Positions 21,681 through 30,945 are shown, counted from the stretch's first letter. The stretch: DNA of 54,796 nucleotides from Lactobacillus sp. (GCA_022651245.1 JALCQM010000018.1:1-54796), one strand, 5' to 3'. Numbers and translations: made by a program. The notes: generated by a model not told the origin, from the sequence alone.

Positions 21681-22968
21681 ATGGGCCCATGATTGCCGTG
21701 AAACTAACCGTTGCCTGATAATGGCCACGCAAAACGTCCGGCTGTCGATACAACAGCCATTGCGTCTGTGCTAATGACAAGGTTTGTGGCCCAGGCAGTG
21801 ACAGGACGACCGGCTGGTGCGGTTGGACCAGCTGGCCACCTGGCAGGCGTAGTGCGGCCGCCAAAGTGCCGGCAGGCCCAGTCGGGGCTGTGATCGCCAC
21901 CACTAGTTGCCAGGCTCCTGCTGGCACTGTGATCGGCGTTAGCCCAGCTGATAGTTCAACGTTGTGTGTGATTAACTCAGTGACCGAGAATTGTTGGTGT
22001 GGCAAGGTGGGATCGGGTAACGCCGGTTTAGGGGCCGGTTCGTAATGGTACTGCACGGTATTAGAAAGGGCCGTTACGTTGCTGTTTGTGGCGTTATCAT
22101 GATAGACCAGTGCCACGGTGAGCTTACCATCACGACGCCACGTTTCGGGAATCGCTAACCGTGGCTGACCAGTCTTTTCTACTAACGATACCTCGGAATT
22201 GGGTGGTGTCCATGTCCACACATATGAAAGCGTTGTTCCTACTCTCGGATGGTAGTAATCAACGTCCAAAGTTAACGGAACTCCTTCTTTTAAGGTGACA
22301 TCCTCTATTCCAAAGTAAACCGGTGCCGGTTCGTACTGGATACTTTTGTCGATGCTACCTATCGTAAGCAAGACTGGAACCGAAGCTGATATTACTTCTG
22401 GTGGTAACGTATATGGCCCGATTGGCCAAGTTTTTCCTAAATTTTTGTTTTGTATTGTTACGTTCATGCTGAAAACACGGCCCATATGATCGACCCATTC
22501 AATTGGTCTCAAAACGTTGGTAAACAGGCGCTTTTGATCAACGTTCGCGTGCAAATTAGCAGGTAACTGCGCAAGCACGTGAACGGCGATAGTATCTGTA
22601 TAGGTCTCATTTCCCCAGTCAAACTGGAGTTTAACGGTGTATTCCCCTGAATGCGCCGGCGTAAAAGAAAACATCCCTAAACTGAAGCTAGCGGGCATTG
22701 TCGACGATTGTTCCCCTGCTTCCCAAATTTCAATCGTGCTATGCGTTTGCTTCGTTTGCCACCCGCTCAATGGCTGCGAACCAGGATCCGAATACATGAA
22801 CATCCCTACCGTTCGCACCCCGACGGCAGCATATAACGACTCCGGCGGGTCAAAGATCATCCCGCCTTGAACGGGATCATAGCCTTCGAAGGTTTGGGCC
22901 TGAACGCGGTGTCCGTGCCAGCCCCATAGTCCGAGCATCAGCAGTAAGCCGACTAACCATTTTTTCAT
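21679..22968 (-). CDS. Secreted beta-rich protein with WxL-like C-terminus, inserted in the dnaN-recF cluster
   Basis: The family is not firmly recognised. The 429-residue protein has a signal peptide (MKKWLVGLLLMLGLWGWHGHRVQA, cleavage near 24) and then a beta-rich, Thr/Pro-rich body. The C-terminal ~110 residues contain TVPAGAWQLVVAI and TQWLLY, and the protein ends RGHYQATVSFTAIMGP. That recalls the two Trp-x-Leu elements of WxL domains, which bind peptidoglycan non-covalently; this is a tentative reading. No LPXTG motif is present. The start at 22968 has GGAGG nine bases upstream, and a CTCAATA/TATTGAG hairpin (22982-23000) overlaps that site. It lies between dnaN and yaaA, where no such gene is expected. 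Confidence 0.8.
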   Translation of the reverse strand: MKKWLVGLLLMLGLWGWHGHRVQAQTFEGYDPVQGGMIFDPPESLYAAVGVRTVGMFMYSDPGSQPLSGWQTKQTHSTIEIWEAGEQSSTMPASFSLGMFSFTPAHSGEYTVKLQFDWGNETYTDTIAVHVLAQLPANLHANVDQKRLFTNVLRPIEWVDHMGRVFSMNVTIQNKNLGKTWPIGPYTLPPEVISASVPVLLTIGSIDKSIQYEPAPVYFGIEDVTLKEGVPLTLDVDYYHPRVGTTLSYVWTWTPPNSEVSLVEKTGQPRLAIPETWRRDGKLTVALVYHDNATNSNVTALSNTVQYHYEPAPKPALPDPTLPHQQFSVTELITHNVELSAGLTPITVPAGAWQLVVAITAPTGPAGTLAAALRLPGGQLVQPHQPVVLSLPGPQTLSLAQTQWLLYRQPDVLRGHYQATVSFTAIMGP

Positions 22969-23019
22969 CACACGAAACCTCCTCAATATTGGTTATTGAG
23001 AGATTTCGCCGACCACATA

Positions 23020-23045
23020 AAAAGCCACCTCAACGGGTGGCTTTT
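23020..23045. terminator. Terminator after dnaN
   Basis: AAAAGCCACC/GGTGGCTTTT is a 10-bp stem with a six-base loop, functional in either direction. On the minus strand it ends the dnaA-dnaN transcript 17 bases past the dnaN stop. Confidence 0.88.
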
Positions 23046-23061
23046 CGCGTCACGATTTAGG

Positions 23062-24201
23062 CTAGAACGTTCGTACTGGCGTGATCAGTTGAATAAAGTG
23101 CTCATGGTCTTCAGACGGCACGAGGGTAAATGGCCGCAGCGGGGCCGTAAAGGCGATTTCGATCGTCGTTTGGCCGAATCCTTGGAGCGCGTCTTTCATG
23201 TAGTCAGGGTTGAAGGAAATTTCGAGCGTTTCGCCTTCTAAGCGGTTGAAGGCTAAGGCTTCTTCAACATTCCCGACGTCTGGCGAGTTCCCATAGATCG
23301 TCGCTGTTTGTGCCGCAGCGTCCAAGTTCAGCCGAACGACGTTGTTGCTGCTTTCGTGGCTCAACAAGCTGGCCCGCTGAATGGCGGCCAACAAAGCAGG
23401 CGCGTCAAATTCGATCCGCGTGGTGCTAGACGTTGGAATTAACCGACTGGTGTCTGGGTAATTACCTTCCAGTAAGCGGGAATAAAACGATGTCTGCCCC
23501 GCCACAAACAAGACTTGGTTTTCTGCGAAACGGATCTCAACGTTTTCGATGTCATCCGTTAAGGTCCGGCTAAGCTCGATCAGGCTCTTCCCGGGAATGA
23601 TCACATCATAATGCGCATTCTCGGCGGCAGGCAACTCTAATGTCCGCTGTGCTAGCCGGTGAGAATCTGTCGCAACAGCGATCATCTGGCCACCTTCGAT
23701 CAGCAAGTGCACCCCGGTCAAAATTGGCCGGCTTTCTTGGTTGCTGACCGCGACAACGGTTTGATTGATCAGTTGCTTTAAGACGTCAGCCGGGATCGTT
23801 AAGGGTTCTGGGTTAACGATTTCGGGCAGGCGCGGGTAGTTATTGGCGTCCAAACCGTTAATGGTAAATTCAGATGACCCACTGGTAATGATCGTCTGAA
23901 AGTTATCTTGGACATCAATGGTCATCGTTGCTTCTGGTAACCGCTTGACGATTTCGTTGAAGAAACGCGCTGGCAAGACGATGCTACCAGTCGATTCAAT
24001 TTGTAGGTCGTTGGTTTCGGCGTTAGCGTCAATGCGGGCTTCGATGGAGATATCCGCATCGCTTCCGGTCAGGACCAAGCCGTTATCACTCAAGACCATC
24101 TTCAGTCCGGTTAGGATCGGGATCGTGGTTTTGCTGGTGATAGCGCGAGAAACGTCATTGAGTGTTTTGATGAATGTAGCGCGCGTGATGGTGAATTTCA
24201 T
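23062..24201 (-). CDS. dnaN: DNA polymerase III beta subunit (sliding clamp)
   Basis: The 379-residue protein starts MKFTITRATFIKTLNDVSRAI and ends QLITPVRTF, the conserved C-terminal end of bacterial beta clamps. Three clamp domains fit the length. The dimer encircles DNA and tethers the polymerase. It follows dnaA with a 175-base gap that holds the probable unwinding site. CAGGAGG lies before the ATG. Confidence 0.98.
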   Translation of the reverse strand: MKFTITRATFIKTLNDVSRAITSKTTIPILTGLKMVLSDNGLVLTGSDADISIEARIDANAETNDLQIESTGSIVLPARFFNEIVKRLPEATMTIDVQDNFQTIITSGSSEFTINGLDANNYPRLPEIVNPEPLTIPADVLKQLINQTVVAVSNQESRPILTGVHLLIEGGQMIAVATDSHRLAQRTLELPAAENAHYDVIIPGKSLIELSRTLTDDIENVEIRFAENQVLFVAGQTSFYSRLLEGNYPDTSRLIPTSSTTRIEFDAPALLAAIQRASLLSHESSNNVVRLNLDAAAQTATIYGNSPDVGNVEEALAFNRLEGETLEISFNPDYMKDALQGFGQTTIEIAFTAPLRPFTLVPSEDHEHFIQLITPVRTF

Positions 24202-24376
24202 TGCTGACCTCCTGTTTGGGTGTGTCTATATATAATAATGCTTTTTAAGTAATAGTAGTAGGCCCTGTGGTTGCTGTGGAAAAGGGCGTGAAACCTGTAC
24301 GGTTAACTTGTCCACCTGTGGATAAGTTAATGGGATAAGGTGCCGAGTTATTCTCAGTTGTCCACAATGGCCAAAC
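24202..24376. other. oriC: oriC unwinding region with DnaA-trio-like repeats
   Basis: Read on the minus strand from dnaA, this gap holds DnaA boxes TTATCCACA (24317-24325), TTGTCCACA-type (plus strand 24358-24366) and TTTTCCACA (24275-24283). Next comes a GC clamp, GGGCC, then five triplets CTA CTA CTA TTA CTT (24247-24261), then an AT-rich stretch with ATTATTATATATAG (24225-24246). Box, GC spacer, DnaA-trios, AT-rich DUE is the basal unwinding order described for B. subtilis. Strand opening is therefore expected here. Confidence 0.85.
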
Positions 24377-25732
24377 TCAGCCACGGTTCTTGAGGCGGTT
24401 TTTGAGTTCAATGACTTCAGCCTTTAGCTGCTCATCAAGATTGAGTTGCTCCCCGATCTTCTCATGCGCATGGATCACAGTGGTATGGTCCTTCCCACCG
24501 AATTCTTGGCCAATTTTTGGCAAAGAACTGTCCGTCATTTCGCGCGAGAGGTACATCGCGATCTGACGCGGCATGACGATTTGCTTCACGCGCTTTTTAC
24601 CCTTGAGCTCACTGACTGTCACTTGATAATATTTCGCAACGACCGATTGAATTTGCCCAATCGTTAAAGCGGCGTCTTTGTCATTCAACTTGAGGCTCTT
24701 CAACGCATCGGCAGCTAAGCTGGTCGTGATATCAGAATGGTTCATGGTTGCGTAGGCTTGGACGCGAACCAGCGCACCTTCGAGCTCGCGCACGTTAGAA
24801 TCGATCTGTCCTGCGATGTAAGACAAGGTATCATCGGGAATGACGAGTTTTTCGGCGTCGGCTTTATTGCGTAAGATCGCGATCCGCGTCTCAAGGTCTG
24901 GCGGCGTGATGTCGACGGATAAGCCCCATTTAAAGCGCGAAACCAAACGCTCTTGGAGCTTCGGAATCTCATTAGGCAGGCGATCAGACGTGAGGACGAT
25001 CTGTTTTTTGTTTTCATATAAGGCGTTGAAAGTATGGAAAAACTCTTCTTGGGTGGCCTCTTTGTCACCGAAAAACTGGATATCATCGACCAATAACAGA
25101 TCGACGTTCCGGTACTCTTGGCGAAATTGTTCTTGCTTCTTGGTTTGGATCGAATTGATGAAGTCGTTCGCGAAGGCTTCACTCGTGACGTATTTAACGT
25201 TGGCATTAGGTTTGTACTCAAGCAGTTGGTGCCCGATCGCCTGCATTAAGTGTGTCTTCCCTAAACCAACGCCGCCGTATAGGAACAGCGGATTATAGAG
25301 CACGCCTGGTTCTTCGGAAACGACCAAGGCAGCGGCGTGCGCCATTTGATTGCCTTTACCGGTCACGAAGGTATCAAACGTGTACTTGCTGTTGAGGTGC
25401 GTCGTTTCCTTATATGTTGGGACCACTGGCTTCGCTTCTGGTGTTTGTGGTTGTTCGCCGAGATCGAGCGTCTCTTCGGGCATTGTGCCAGAGATCTCGA
25501 TGACAGGACTAAGTTCCAGGTTGTTGTAGGCGTATGCCCATTCCACGACCTTAGTGGCGAGATTTTTCTCCCAATAGCTCTTGTGTAGTTTTGACGGGAC
25601 CCCGATCGTCAGTGTCGTTTCTGTCAGGCGGATCGGCTTGGCATCTTTGATCCATGTATTAAACCCGACAGTGGTCAGACTGGTCCGAAATTGGTCTTGT
25701 AAGTAGGCCCACAATTCTTCGATAGTTGGCAC
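24377..25732 (-). CDS. dnaA: Chromosomal replication initiator protein DnaA
   Basis: The 451-residue protein has domain I ([14 protein letters not shown]), a short linker, the AAA+ domain with Walker [14 protein letters not shown] and Walker B LLVDDIQF, and domain IV with the box-binding signature [15 protein letters not shown]. It opens oriC and loads the helicase. The start is GTG at 25732, with AAGGAGG seven bases upstream; an in-frame ATG at 25765 would add residues without support. The gene is flanked on both sides by DnaA boxes and may be autoregulated. Confidence 0.98.
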   Translation of the reverse strand: MPTIEELWAYLQDQFRTSLTTVGFNTWIKDAKPIRLTETTLTIGVPSKLHKSYWEKNLATKVVEWAYAYNNLELSPVIEISGTMPEETLDLGEQPQTPEAKPVVPTYKETTHLNSKYTFDTFVTGKGNQMAHAAALVVSEEPGVLYNPLFLYGGVGLGKTHLMQAIGHQLLEYKPNANVKYVTSEAFANDFINSIQTKKQEQFRQEYRNVDLLLVDDIQFFGDKEATQEEFFHTFNALYENKKQIVLTSDRLPNEIPKLQERLVSRFKWGLSVDITPPDLETRIAILRNKADAEKLVIPDDTLSYIAGQIDSNVRELEGALVRVQAYATMNHSDITTSLAADALKSLKLNDKDAALTIGQIQSVVAKYYQVTVSELKGKKRVKQIVMPRQIAMYLSREMTDSSLPKIGQEFGGKDHTTVIHAHEKIGEQLNLDEQLKAEVIELKNRLKNRG

Positions 25733-26245
25733 TCTGCACCCTCCTTCCCTGAATGCGCAATGCAATCAGTTAGCTCCCCCAAGCTGGGGCCGACCGTACC
25801 CTGATGTATAAATATCCAATGAAAAAAAGCCGCACCACGGGCATAGTGTCGCGAGATTTAGTTTAGCATTTTCAGGGAAAGTTTTCCACAGCCGAAGTCG
25901 TTTTCCACACAATTCGCAAACAGAGGATAACTGGATACACAAACCTGTCAAAAAGTTTTCCACAAGCGGCTGAACAACTAAAACTAAAGCGCAAACGAGT
26001 TGAGTTACCCACAATTTAAAAACAAACAAAAGTAGCGTAGCAATGCGTGTTTCACAGGTTATAAACAAGTTGAAAACAACCTGTGGATAATTTACTGACA
26101 AGGGTGTGAACTTCTGGATAACCTGCGCAGAGGCTGTGGATGAGAGCTACAACATCTTGTGGCCGCTACACAACTTATACACAGATTTGCTAGATTTTTC
26201 AGGCTCCTGTGGAAAAATTATGACCGGGATTTTTTGTTTGGATGC
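25733..26245. other. oriC: oriC upstream DnaA-box cluster (dnaA-rpmH intergenic)
   Basis: At least nine boxes fit TTATCCACA with zero or one mismatch. They are TTTTCCACA at 25882, 25901 and 25956, TTACCCACA at 26005, TGTGGATAA at 26082 (perfect, reverse), TCTGGATAA at 26113, TGTGGATGA at 26135, TTATACACA at 26175 and TGTGGAAAA at 26208. An A-rich stretch lies at 26011-26035. A CCCCA/TGGGG hairpin (about 25776-25789) lies in the dnaA leader. No gene is present. Confidence 0.9.
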
Positions 26246-26274
26246 TTGACGAACGGTATAGGAGTCCGTATAAT
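26246..26274 (+). promoter_or_regulatory. Promoter of rpmH
   Basis: TTGACG (26246-26251) and a consensus TATAAT (26269-26274) with a 17-bp spacer, about 65 bases before the rpmH start. Confidence 0.9.
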
Positions 26275-26339
26275 GGGAAAATGTTTGATAAGTAAATACA
26301 GTTACTGAAAATAGTAATCAAAAAGTAGGAGGTGCAACC

Positions 26340-26480
26340 ATGACCACCAAACGGACTTTCCAACCTAAGAAACGTCATCGCGAACGCGTTCACGGCTTCA
26401 TGAAGCGCATGAGCACAAAGAACGGCCGTAAAGTTTTAGCTCGTCGTCGCGCTAAGGGACGTAAAGTATTATCCGCCTAA
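26340..26480 (+). CDS. rpmH: 50S ribosomal protein L34
   Basis: The 46-residue, very basic protein ([20 protein letters not shown], ending GRKVLSA) is L34. The [11 protein letters not shown] core is the conserved family pattern. It is a late-assembling component of the 50S subunit. AGGAGG lies before the ATG. It is the first gene of the rightward origin cluster and is followed at once by a strong terminator, so the downstream rnpA depends on read-through or a separate promoter. Confidence 0.98.
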   Translation: MTTKRTFQPKKRHRERVHGFMKRMSTKNGRKVLARRRAKGRKVLSA

Positions 26481-26484
26481 CAAC

Positions 26485-26512
26485 CCACTGACCGCGTCAG
26501 TGGTTTTTTTTT
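26485..26512 (+). terminator. Terminator of rpmH
   Basis: CCACTGAC-CGC-GTCAGTGG followed by nine T. Confidence 0.92.
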
Positions 26513-26609
26513 GCAACGCGGGTGACACTTACATAGGAAAAACACCGAATATAGGTGCGTCACTACGGCGCATCTTGTATACTTAAAACCAGATTGTGAG
26601 GGAGAACTC

Positions 26610-26966
26610 GTGCGTAAGTCGTATCGCATCAAAAAAGAAGCAGAATTTCAAGATGTGTTTGATCACGGGCAGTCGGTGGCAAACCGTAATTTTGTGATCT
26701 ATCATTTACGTCGTGACCAACCCCATTTTCGCGTCGGCATCTCAGTGGGCAAGAAAGTCGGACATACTGCGGTAATGCGTAACCAAATCAAGCGTTACGT
26801 ACGCCAAAGTTTGTTAGAACTCAAGCCGCGCATCGATCCGCAAGCGGATTTCTTGATCATCGCGCGCCATTCCGCTAACCAATTAGATATGGCAGGGACT
26901 AAGAAGAACTTGATCCACGTCATGACGTTAGCCGGTCTTTTGGCAGACGATGTCGACATCATCTAG
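26610..26966 (+). CDS. rnpA: Ribonuclease P protein component
   Basis: The 118-residue basic protein ([44 protein letters not shown]) shows the RNR-type motif of the RNase P protein. It binds the catalytic RNA and helps cleave tRNA 5' leaders. The start is GTG with GAGGGAG upstream. A TATACT element about 30 bases upstream may be a local promoter. It is followed after 36 bases by yidC. Confidence 0.96.
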   Translation: MRKSYRIKKEAEFQDVFDHGQSVANRNFVIYHLRRDQPHFRVGISVGKKVGHTAVMRNQIKRYVRQSLLELKPRIDPQADFLIIARHSANQLDMAGTKKNLIHVMTLAGLLADDVDII

Positions 26967-27002
26967 GCAAGGGCGACCTTGCAACACGAAAGAGGGATTT
27001 GC

Positions 27003-27833
27003 GTGAATAAGAGAACCGTGAAGCGGCTGGTTACCGTGTTCGGGTTGCTGATGCTTGCCGGCGTTTTGGCGGCGTGTGGGCAGTCGACGGTGACGGCCAA
27101 TAGTACAGGGGTCTGGGATCATTATGTGGTCTACAATGCGGCCCAGTTCATTTTGTGGCTGGCTAAGTTCTTCGGTGGTAACGCCGGGATGGGGATCATC
27201 GTCTTCACCTTGCTGGTGCGGATCATTATCTTCCCATTAAGTTACATTTCCTTGAAGAGCATGGGTAAGCAGCAAGAGCTGGCACCAGAGCTCAAGGTCT
27301 TACAAAACAAGTACAAGTCCAAAGATGCAGAAACGCAGCGGAAACTGCAAGAAGAGACCCAGAAGTTGTATGCTGAAGCGGGGATCAACCCGATCATGGG
27401 GTGCTTGCCACTGGTGATCCAGATGCCGTTCTTGTTCGCGTTGTACCAAGCGATTTATCGGACGGATGCTTTGAAGACCGGGCATTTCTTATGGTTGAAC
27501 CTGGCGCAGGCCGATCCCTATTGGATCATGCCGATCCTGGCAGCGATCTTCACATTGCTGACCAGTCTGGTTTCGACGTTGGCTCAGCCGCAACGCAACA
27601 ATATGAGTTGGATCATGGTGGCCATTTCACCGATCATGATCTTAGTCATGGCGGCCCAGTTCCCGAGTGCTTTGGCGATCTATTGGGTGGTCACCAACGC
27701 CTTCTCATTGGCGCAGACGTTCTTGATTCAAAATCCGTTCAAGATGCGCCGTGATCGTGAAGCGAAGCAGCGTGCCGAAAAAGAACGACAAAAGGCGAAG
27801 CGCAAGGCGTATAAGCGTGCGTTGAAGAAGTAA
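27003..27833 (+). CDS. yidC: Membrane protein insertase YidC/OxaA
   Basis: The 276-residue protein has a lipoprotein signal (LAGVLAAC, Cys about residue 25) and the five-helix YidC core with GINPIMGCLPLVIQMPFLFALYQAI in the middle. A basic C-terminal tail (KERQKAKRKAYKRALKK) is typical of ribosome-contacting forms. It inserts and folds membrane proteins with or without Sec. The GTG start at 27003 follows AAAGAGGG; an upstream in-frame codon at 26979 is less well placed. It sits between rnpA and jag as usual near the origin. Confidence 0.97.
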   Translation: MNKRTVKRLVTVFGLLMLAGVLAACGQSTVTANSTGVWDHYVVYNAAQFILWLAKFFGGNAGMGIIVFTLLVRIIIFPLSYISLKSMGKQQELAPELKVLQNKYKSKDAETQRKLQEETQKLYAEAGINPIMGCLPLVIQMPFLFALYQAIYRTDALKTGHFLWLNLAQADPYWIMPILAAIFTLLTSLVSTLAQPQRNNMSWIMVAISPIMILVMAAQFPSALAIYWVVTNAFSLAQTFLIQNPFKMRRDREAKQRAEKERQKAKRKAYKRALKK

Positions 27834-27872
27834 CCATAAAACGAGGTTAAGACAGCAATTAATCGTCGTGTT

Positions 27873-27945
27873 CCATAAGCAACGCAAACGCCCTCGCACT
27901 ACGATTCAAGGAACGAATCGTGATGCGGGGGCGCCTTCGTTATGG
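27873..27945 (+). promoter_or_regulatory. Long imperfect hairpin in the yidC-jag spacer
   Basis: CCATAA (27873-27878) pairs with TTATGG (27940-27945). Inside, CGCCC...CGCA...CGATTC pairs with GAATCG...TGCG...GGGCG (27889-27933). No T-run follows on the plus strand, so it may be a processing or regulatory structure in the jag leader and not a simple terminator. Confidence 0.6.
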
Positions 27946-28000
27946 GGGGTGTTGCGCATGTCTCAGCCTGGTTTTTAGCACAATTATTTGGAGGAAAATC

Positions 28001-28705
28001 ATGCCGACTTTTCAAGGTGCAACGATTCAAAAGGCGATCGATCTGGGCTTACAGACGTTAGGTGTCGCCCGCGATCAAGTCACTGTGGACGTGATCCAAG
28101 AAGGGAAAAAAGGGCTGTTTGGGATCGGCAAGAAAGCGGCGATCGTCAACTTGAATCCGCGCGTTGTCGAAACCCAGACGCAGCCGATCGCGCCGACTAA
28201 ACCTAAGCACCACCGACCGAAAAAAGAAACGACCGCGCCGAAGCGTGATGACCAAACCGCGATCGCGCTGGTGCAGAGTTATCTTGAAGACATCGTGCGC
28301 GAGTTGGAGATCGCCGCGACGATCGAAAATACACGCCGCGGGGATAAGGTGTGGTTCGAAATCGCGACGGATAAAGAAGCGCTATTGATCGGCAAACACG
28401 GTAAGATCATTAATGCGATTCAGTATTTAGCGCAAACCGAGTTCAACCGCTTCGGCAAGTCGAAGTGGACGATCATGCTAAACGTCGGTGATTACCGGCA
28501 GCGTCGGGATGCTGCGGTACGGCGTTTAGCCGGTAAAACGGCGCGTGAAGTGATCGCGCGCGGTGCCGCCGTTTACTTAGATCCGATGCCAGCATTCGAG
28601 CGCAAAGCGATTCACGCCGAATTGGCGGATAATGCCTATGTCGAGACCCACTCTGAAGGGGTCGATCCCCGGCGGTATGTCGTGATCACGCCCAAGCGGC
28701 GCTAA
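28001..28705 (+). CDS. jag: RNA-binding protein Jag/KhpB (Jag-N, KH, R3H)
   Basis: The 234-residue protein has a Jag N-domain (MPTFQGATIQKAIDLGLQTLG, KKGLFGIGKKAA), a Lys/Pro/Thr-rich linker and a KH domain (LLIGKHGKIINAIQYLAQ). The C-terminal R3H domain shows ADNAYVETHSEGVDPRRYVVI. Jag/KhpB binds RNA with KhpA and affects cell elongation and division in related bacteria. The start at 28001 has TGGAGG six bases upstream; an upstream in-frame start at 27920 lies in the hairpin region and is rejected. Confidence 0.95.
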   Translation: MPTFQGATIQKAIDLGLQTLGVARDQVTVDVIQEGKKGLFGIGKKAAIVNLNPRVVETQTQPIAPTKPKHHRPKKETTAPKRDDQTAIALVQSYLEDIVRELEIAATIENTRRGDKVWFEIATDKEALLIGKHGKIINAIQYLAQTEFNRFGKSKWTIMLNVGDYRQRRDAAVRRLAGKTAREVIARGAAVYLDPMPAFERKAIHAELADNAYVETHSEGVDPRRYVVITPKRR

Positions 28706-28724
28706 ACAGAAAGAGGCGGCCATT

Positions 28725-29384
28725 GTGATTTTAACGTTCGATTGTTACGGCACCCTGCTGAATATGGCTGGCGTTGACGCGTGTTTGGCTGACCTTGCGC
28801 GGCGCCAGGGCGTGGACCCGATCCGAGCCGTGGCCACGTATAGCGCCTATGAAGACCGACTGATGTATGTGGAGCAAGTGACGCCGTACACGGCGTTGAT
28901 TCAAGCCAACTTGGCCTATGTCGATATGGAAATGAGAACAGGCGACGGTTTTCGTTCGGCCTATTTGCAAGTGCTACAGTCCTATCAAGCGCTTGACCCA
29001 TTTCCCGACGTGAACCCAGCGTTGCAACAACTACACGCTGCGGGCCATCACCTGGTGCTCATGTCTAATTCAACGCAAACCTTGATGGCCGCCCATTTGA
29101 AGCGGCTAGCGCCAGTGATCGATGCGGTGATTACCGCTGACGATACGGGATGTTACAAACCACAACCCGACTTTTTTGCGTATGTGGCGCAGCATCTCCC
29201 TGCCGGCGAGCATGTGCACGTCGCCCATGGGTTCTGGTGGGACATCATGCCGGCAACGCGTCTGGGTTGGCACCGGATCTGGATCAATCGGGAGCAATTA
29301 ACCGCCCCTGGCGCGGTGCAGCCACTGACAGCGTTACCCGATTTAAGTGACTTACCAGCGGCGCTTGAAAAAAACCGGCGCTAG
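28725..29384 (+). CDS. HAD-superfamily hydrolase
   Basis: The 219-residue protein has HAD motif I TFDCYGTLL (Asp6 nucleophile), motif II VLMSNSTQ near residue 108, a motif III Lys in CYKPQPDFF and motif IV-like HGFWWDIMPATRLG. The sequence resembles haloacid-dehalogenase type II enzymes and related phosphatases, but the substrate is unknown. The start is GTG at 28725 with AAAGAGG upstream. It follows jag by 19 bases, an unusual insertion between jag and mnmE. Confidence 0.85.
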   Translation: MILTFDCYGTLLNMAGVDACLADLARRQGVDPIRAVATYSAYEDRLMYVEQVTPYTALIQANLAYVDMEMRTGDGFRSAYLQVLQSYQALDPFPDVNPALQQLHAAGHHLVLMSNSTQTLMAAHLKRLAPVIDAVITADDTGCYKPQPDFFAYVAQHLPAGEHVHVAHGFWWDIMPATRLGWHRIWINREQLTAPGAVQPLTALPDLSDLPAALEKNRR

Positions 29385-29394
29385 TGACTTGGTT

Positions 29395-29423
29395 TTGACA
29401 AGTGCCGCGGAATTGGCTAGAAT
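29395..29423 (+). promoter_or_regulatory. Strong promoter upstream of mnmE
   Basis: Consensus TTGACA (29395-29400) and TAGAAT (29418-29423) with a 17-bp spacer. The predicted start is near 29430, only about 23 bases before a large terminator-like hairpin. Confidence 0.85.
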
Positions 29424-29429
29424 GAACAC

Positions 29430-29514
29430 AACTTAATCGTGACGAAGTAGTCAAAGTGCTTTGTCCATTGACGCCACCAGTTTCGGTCGGCGCAATGGGC
29501 GGTGCACTTTTTTT
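29430..29514 (+). ncRNA. Terminator-like leader of mnmE: attenuator or small RNA
   Basis: AAAGTGC (29453-29459) pairs with GCACTTT (29504-29510). Inside, CCATTG-CGCC-ACC pairs with GGT-GGCG-CAATGG, closing on AGTTTC. A run of seven T follows. With the promoter at 29395 this gives an ~85-nt RNA. It could be a free sRNA, or an attenuator that mnmE transcription must pass. The mnmE ribosome site begins about 10 bases after the T-run. Confidence 0.65.
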
Positions 29515-29538
29515 ATTGGTTTGGAAAGGGAGATTATT

Positions 29539-30918
29539 GTGGCAACGACCATCACAGAATATGATACGATCGCAGCGATTTCGACGCCGCCTGGTGAAGG
29601 GGCGATCAGCATCGTGCGTTTGAGCGGTGAAAATGCGATCGCCACTGCACAGCGGCTGTTCAAAGGCAAAGACCTGACGCAGGTCCCGACGCATACCATT
29701 AACTACGGCCACATTCTAGAACCTGACAACGGCGCCGTTGTCGATGAGGTCATGGTCAGCGTGTTACGCGCTCCGAAAACTTACACGCGAGAAGACATGG
29801 TGGAAATTAATTGCCATGGCGGCATCGTCCCGACCAATCGCATTTTGCAGCTGCTATTAGGACTAGGGGCGCGGCTGGCTGAACCTGGTGAATTTACGAA
29901 GCGAGCCTTTTTGAATGGCCGGGTGGACCTCACACAAGCAGAGTCGGTCATGGATCTGATCCGAGCGAAAACCGATCGGGCCATGCAAGTGGCCGTCGAC
30001 CAGCTCGATGGGGACCTGCGGCGGTTGATCACGAACTTGCGCCAAGAGATCTTGGAAGTTCTCGCCCAAGTAGAGGTGAACATCGACTATCCCGAATACG
30101 ACACCGACCAGATGACCACCCAGATGCTCCAGGAAAAGGCGCAGCAAGTGTTGGCTAAAGTCGATGAATTGTTACAGACGGCCAGTCAAGGGAAGGTCTT
30201 GCGCGAAGGCCTGGCGACAGCGATCGTTGGTCGACCAAACGTTGGGAAGTCGAGTTTGCTTAACCACATGCTGCACGAAGATAAAGCGATTGTGACAGAT
30301 GTGGCAGGGACGACGCGTGACGTTTTGGAAGAGTATGTCAACGTGCGCGGCGTGCCGTTAAAATTGATCGATACGGCGGGTATCCGCGATACGGAAGACA
30401 AAGTCGAAAAGATCGGTGTCGAGCGGTCCCGCCAAGCCATTACTAAAGCCGATCTGATCTTGTTGGTAATGGACGCGAGCCAACCCTTAACGGCGGAAGA
30501 TCAGGCCTTGTTGTCTGCGACTGACGCCAAACGGCGCTTAGTGATCTTGAATAAGCAAGATCTGCCGGTGCAATTAGACTTAGGTGACGCGGTACCAGAA
30601 GCCGATATCATTCGCACCTCGATCACCACCGGTGCAGGTGTCGCGGCGTTGGATACGAAGATCGCAGATATTTTTGCCGGCGGGATCGACAACAGTCAAA
30701 CGACGGTGATGGTCTCCAATGCCCGGCAGATCGGGCTATTGCAGCAAGCTAAGGCGAGTCTGAAAAGCGTGCTGACAGGGATCGCAGCAGGGATGCCGAT
30801 CGATCTGGTGCAAATCGATATGACAGCGGCGTGGGATAAACTCGGTGAAATTACCGGTGATGCCGCACCGGATGAATTGATCACCCAACTGTTCTCACAA
30901 TTTTGTTTAGGTAAATAA
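29539..30918 (+). CDS. mnmE: tRNA modification GTPase MnmE
   Basis: The 459-residue protein has an N-terminal tetrahydrofolate-binding domain ([16 protein letters not shown]), helical segments, a G domain with P-loop [20 protein letters not shown] and NKQD, and a C-terminal FCLGK with the conserved Cys. With MnmG it makes the 5-carboxymethylaminomethyl group on wobble U34 of several tRNAs. The GTG start at 29539 follows GGAAAGGGAG; an in-frame upstream codon at 29461 lies inside the leader hairpin. mnmG follows after 27 bases. Confidence 0.97.
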   Translation: MATTITEYDTIAAISTPPGEGAISIVRLSGENAIATAQRLFKGKDLTQVPTHTINYGHILEPDNGAVVDEVMVSVLRAPKTYTREDMVEINCHGGIVPTNRILQLLLGLGARLAEPGEFTKRAFLNGRVDLTQAESVMDLIRAKTDRAMQVAVDQLDGDLRRLITNLRQEILEVLAQVEVNIDYPEYDTDQMTTQMLQEKAQQVLAKVDELLQTASQGKVLREGLATAIVGRPNVGKSSLLNHMLHEDKAIVTDVAGTTRDVLEEYVNVRGVPLKLIDTAGIRDTEDKVEKIGVERSRQAITKADLILLVMDASQPLTAEDQALLSATDAKRRLVILNKQDLPVQLDLGDAVPEADIIRTSITTGAGVAALDTKIADIFAGGIDNSQTTVMVSNARQIGLLQQAKASLKSVLTGIAAGMPIDLVQIDMTAAWDKLGEITGDAAPDELITQLFSQFCLGK

Positions 30919-30919
30919 C

Positions 30920-30933
30920 ATTTCCCGGGAAAT
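30920..30933. repeat. 14-bp palindrome ATTTCCCGGGAAAT in the mnmE-mnmG spacer
   Basis: A perfect palindrome located directly upstream of the mnmG ribosome site. The same 14-mer recurs at 50252-50265, and a one-mismatch copy lies at 49762-49775. Confidence 0.6.
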
Positions 30934-30945
30934 AAAGGAGCTATC

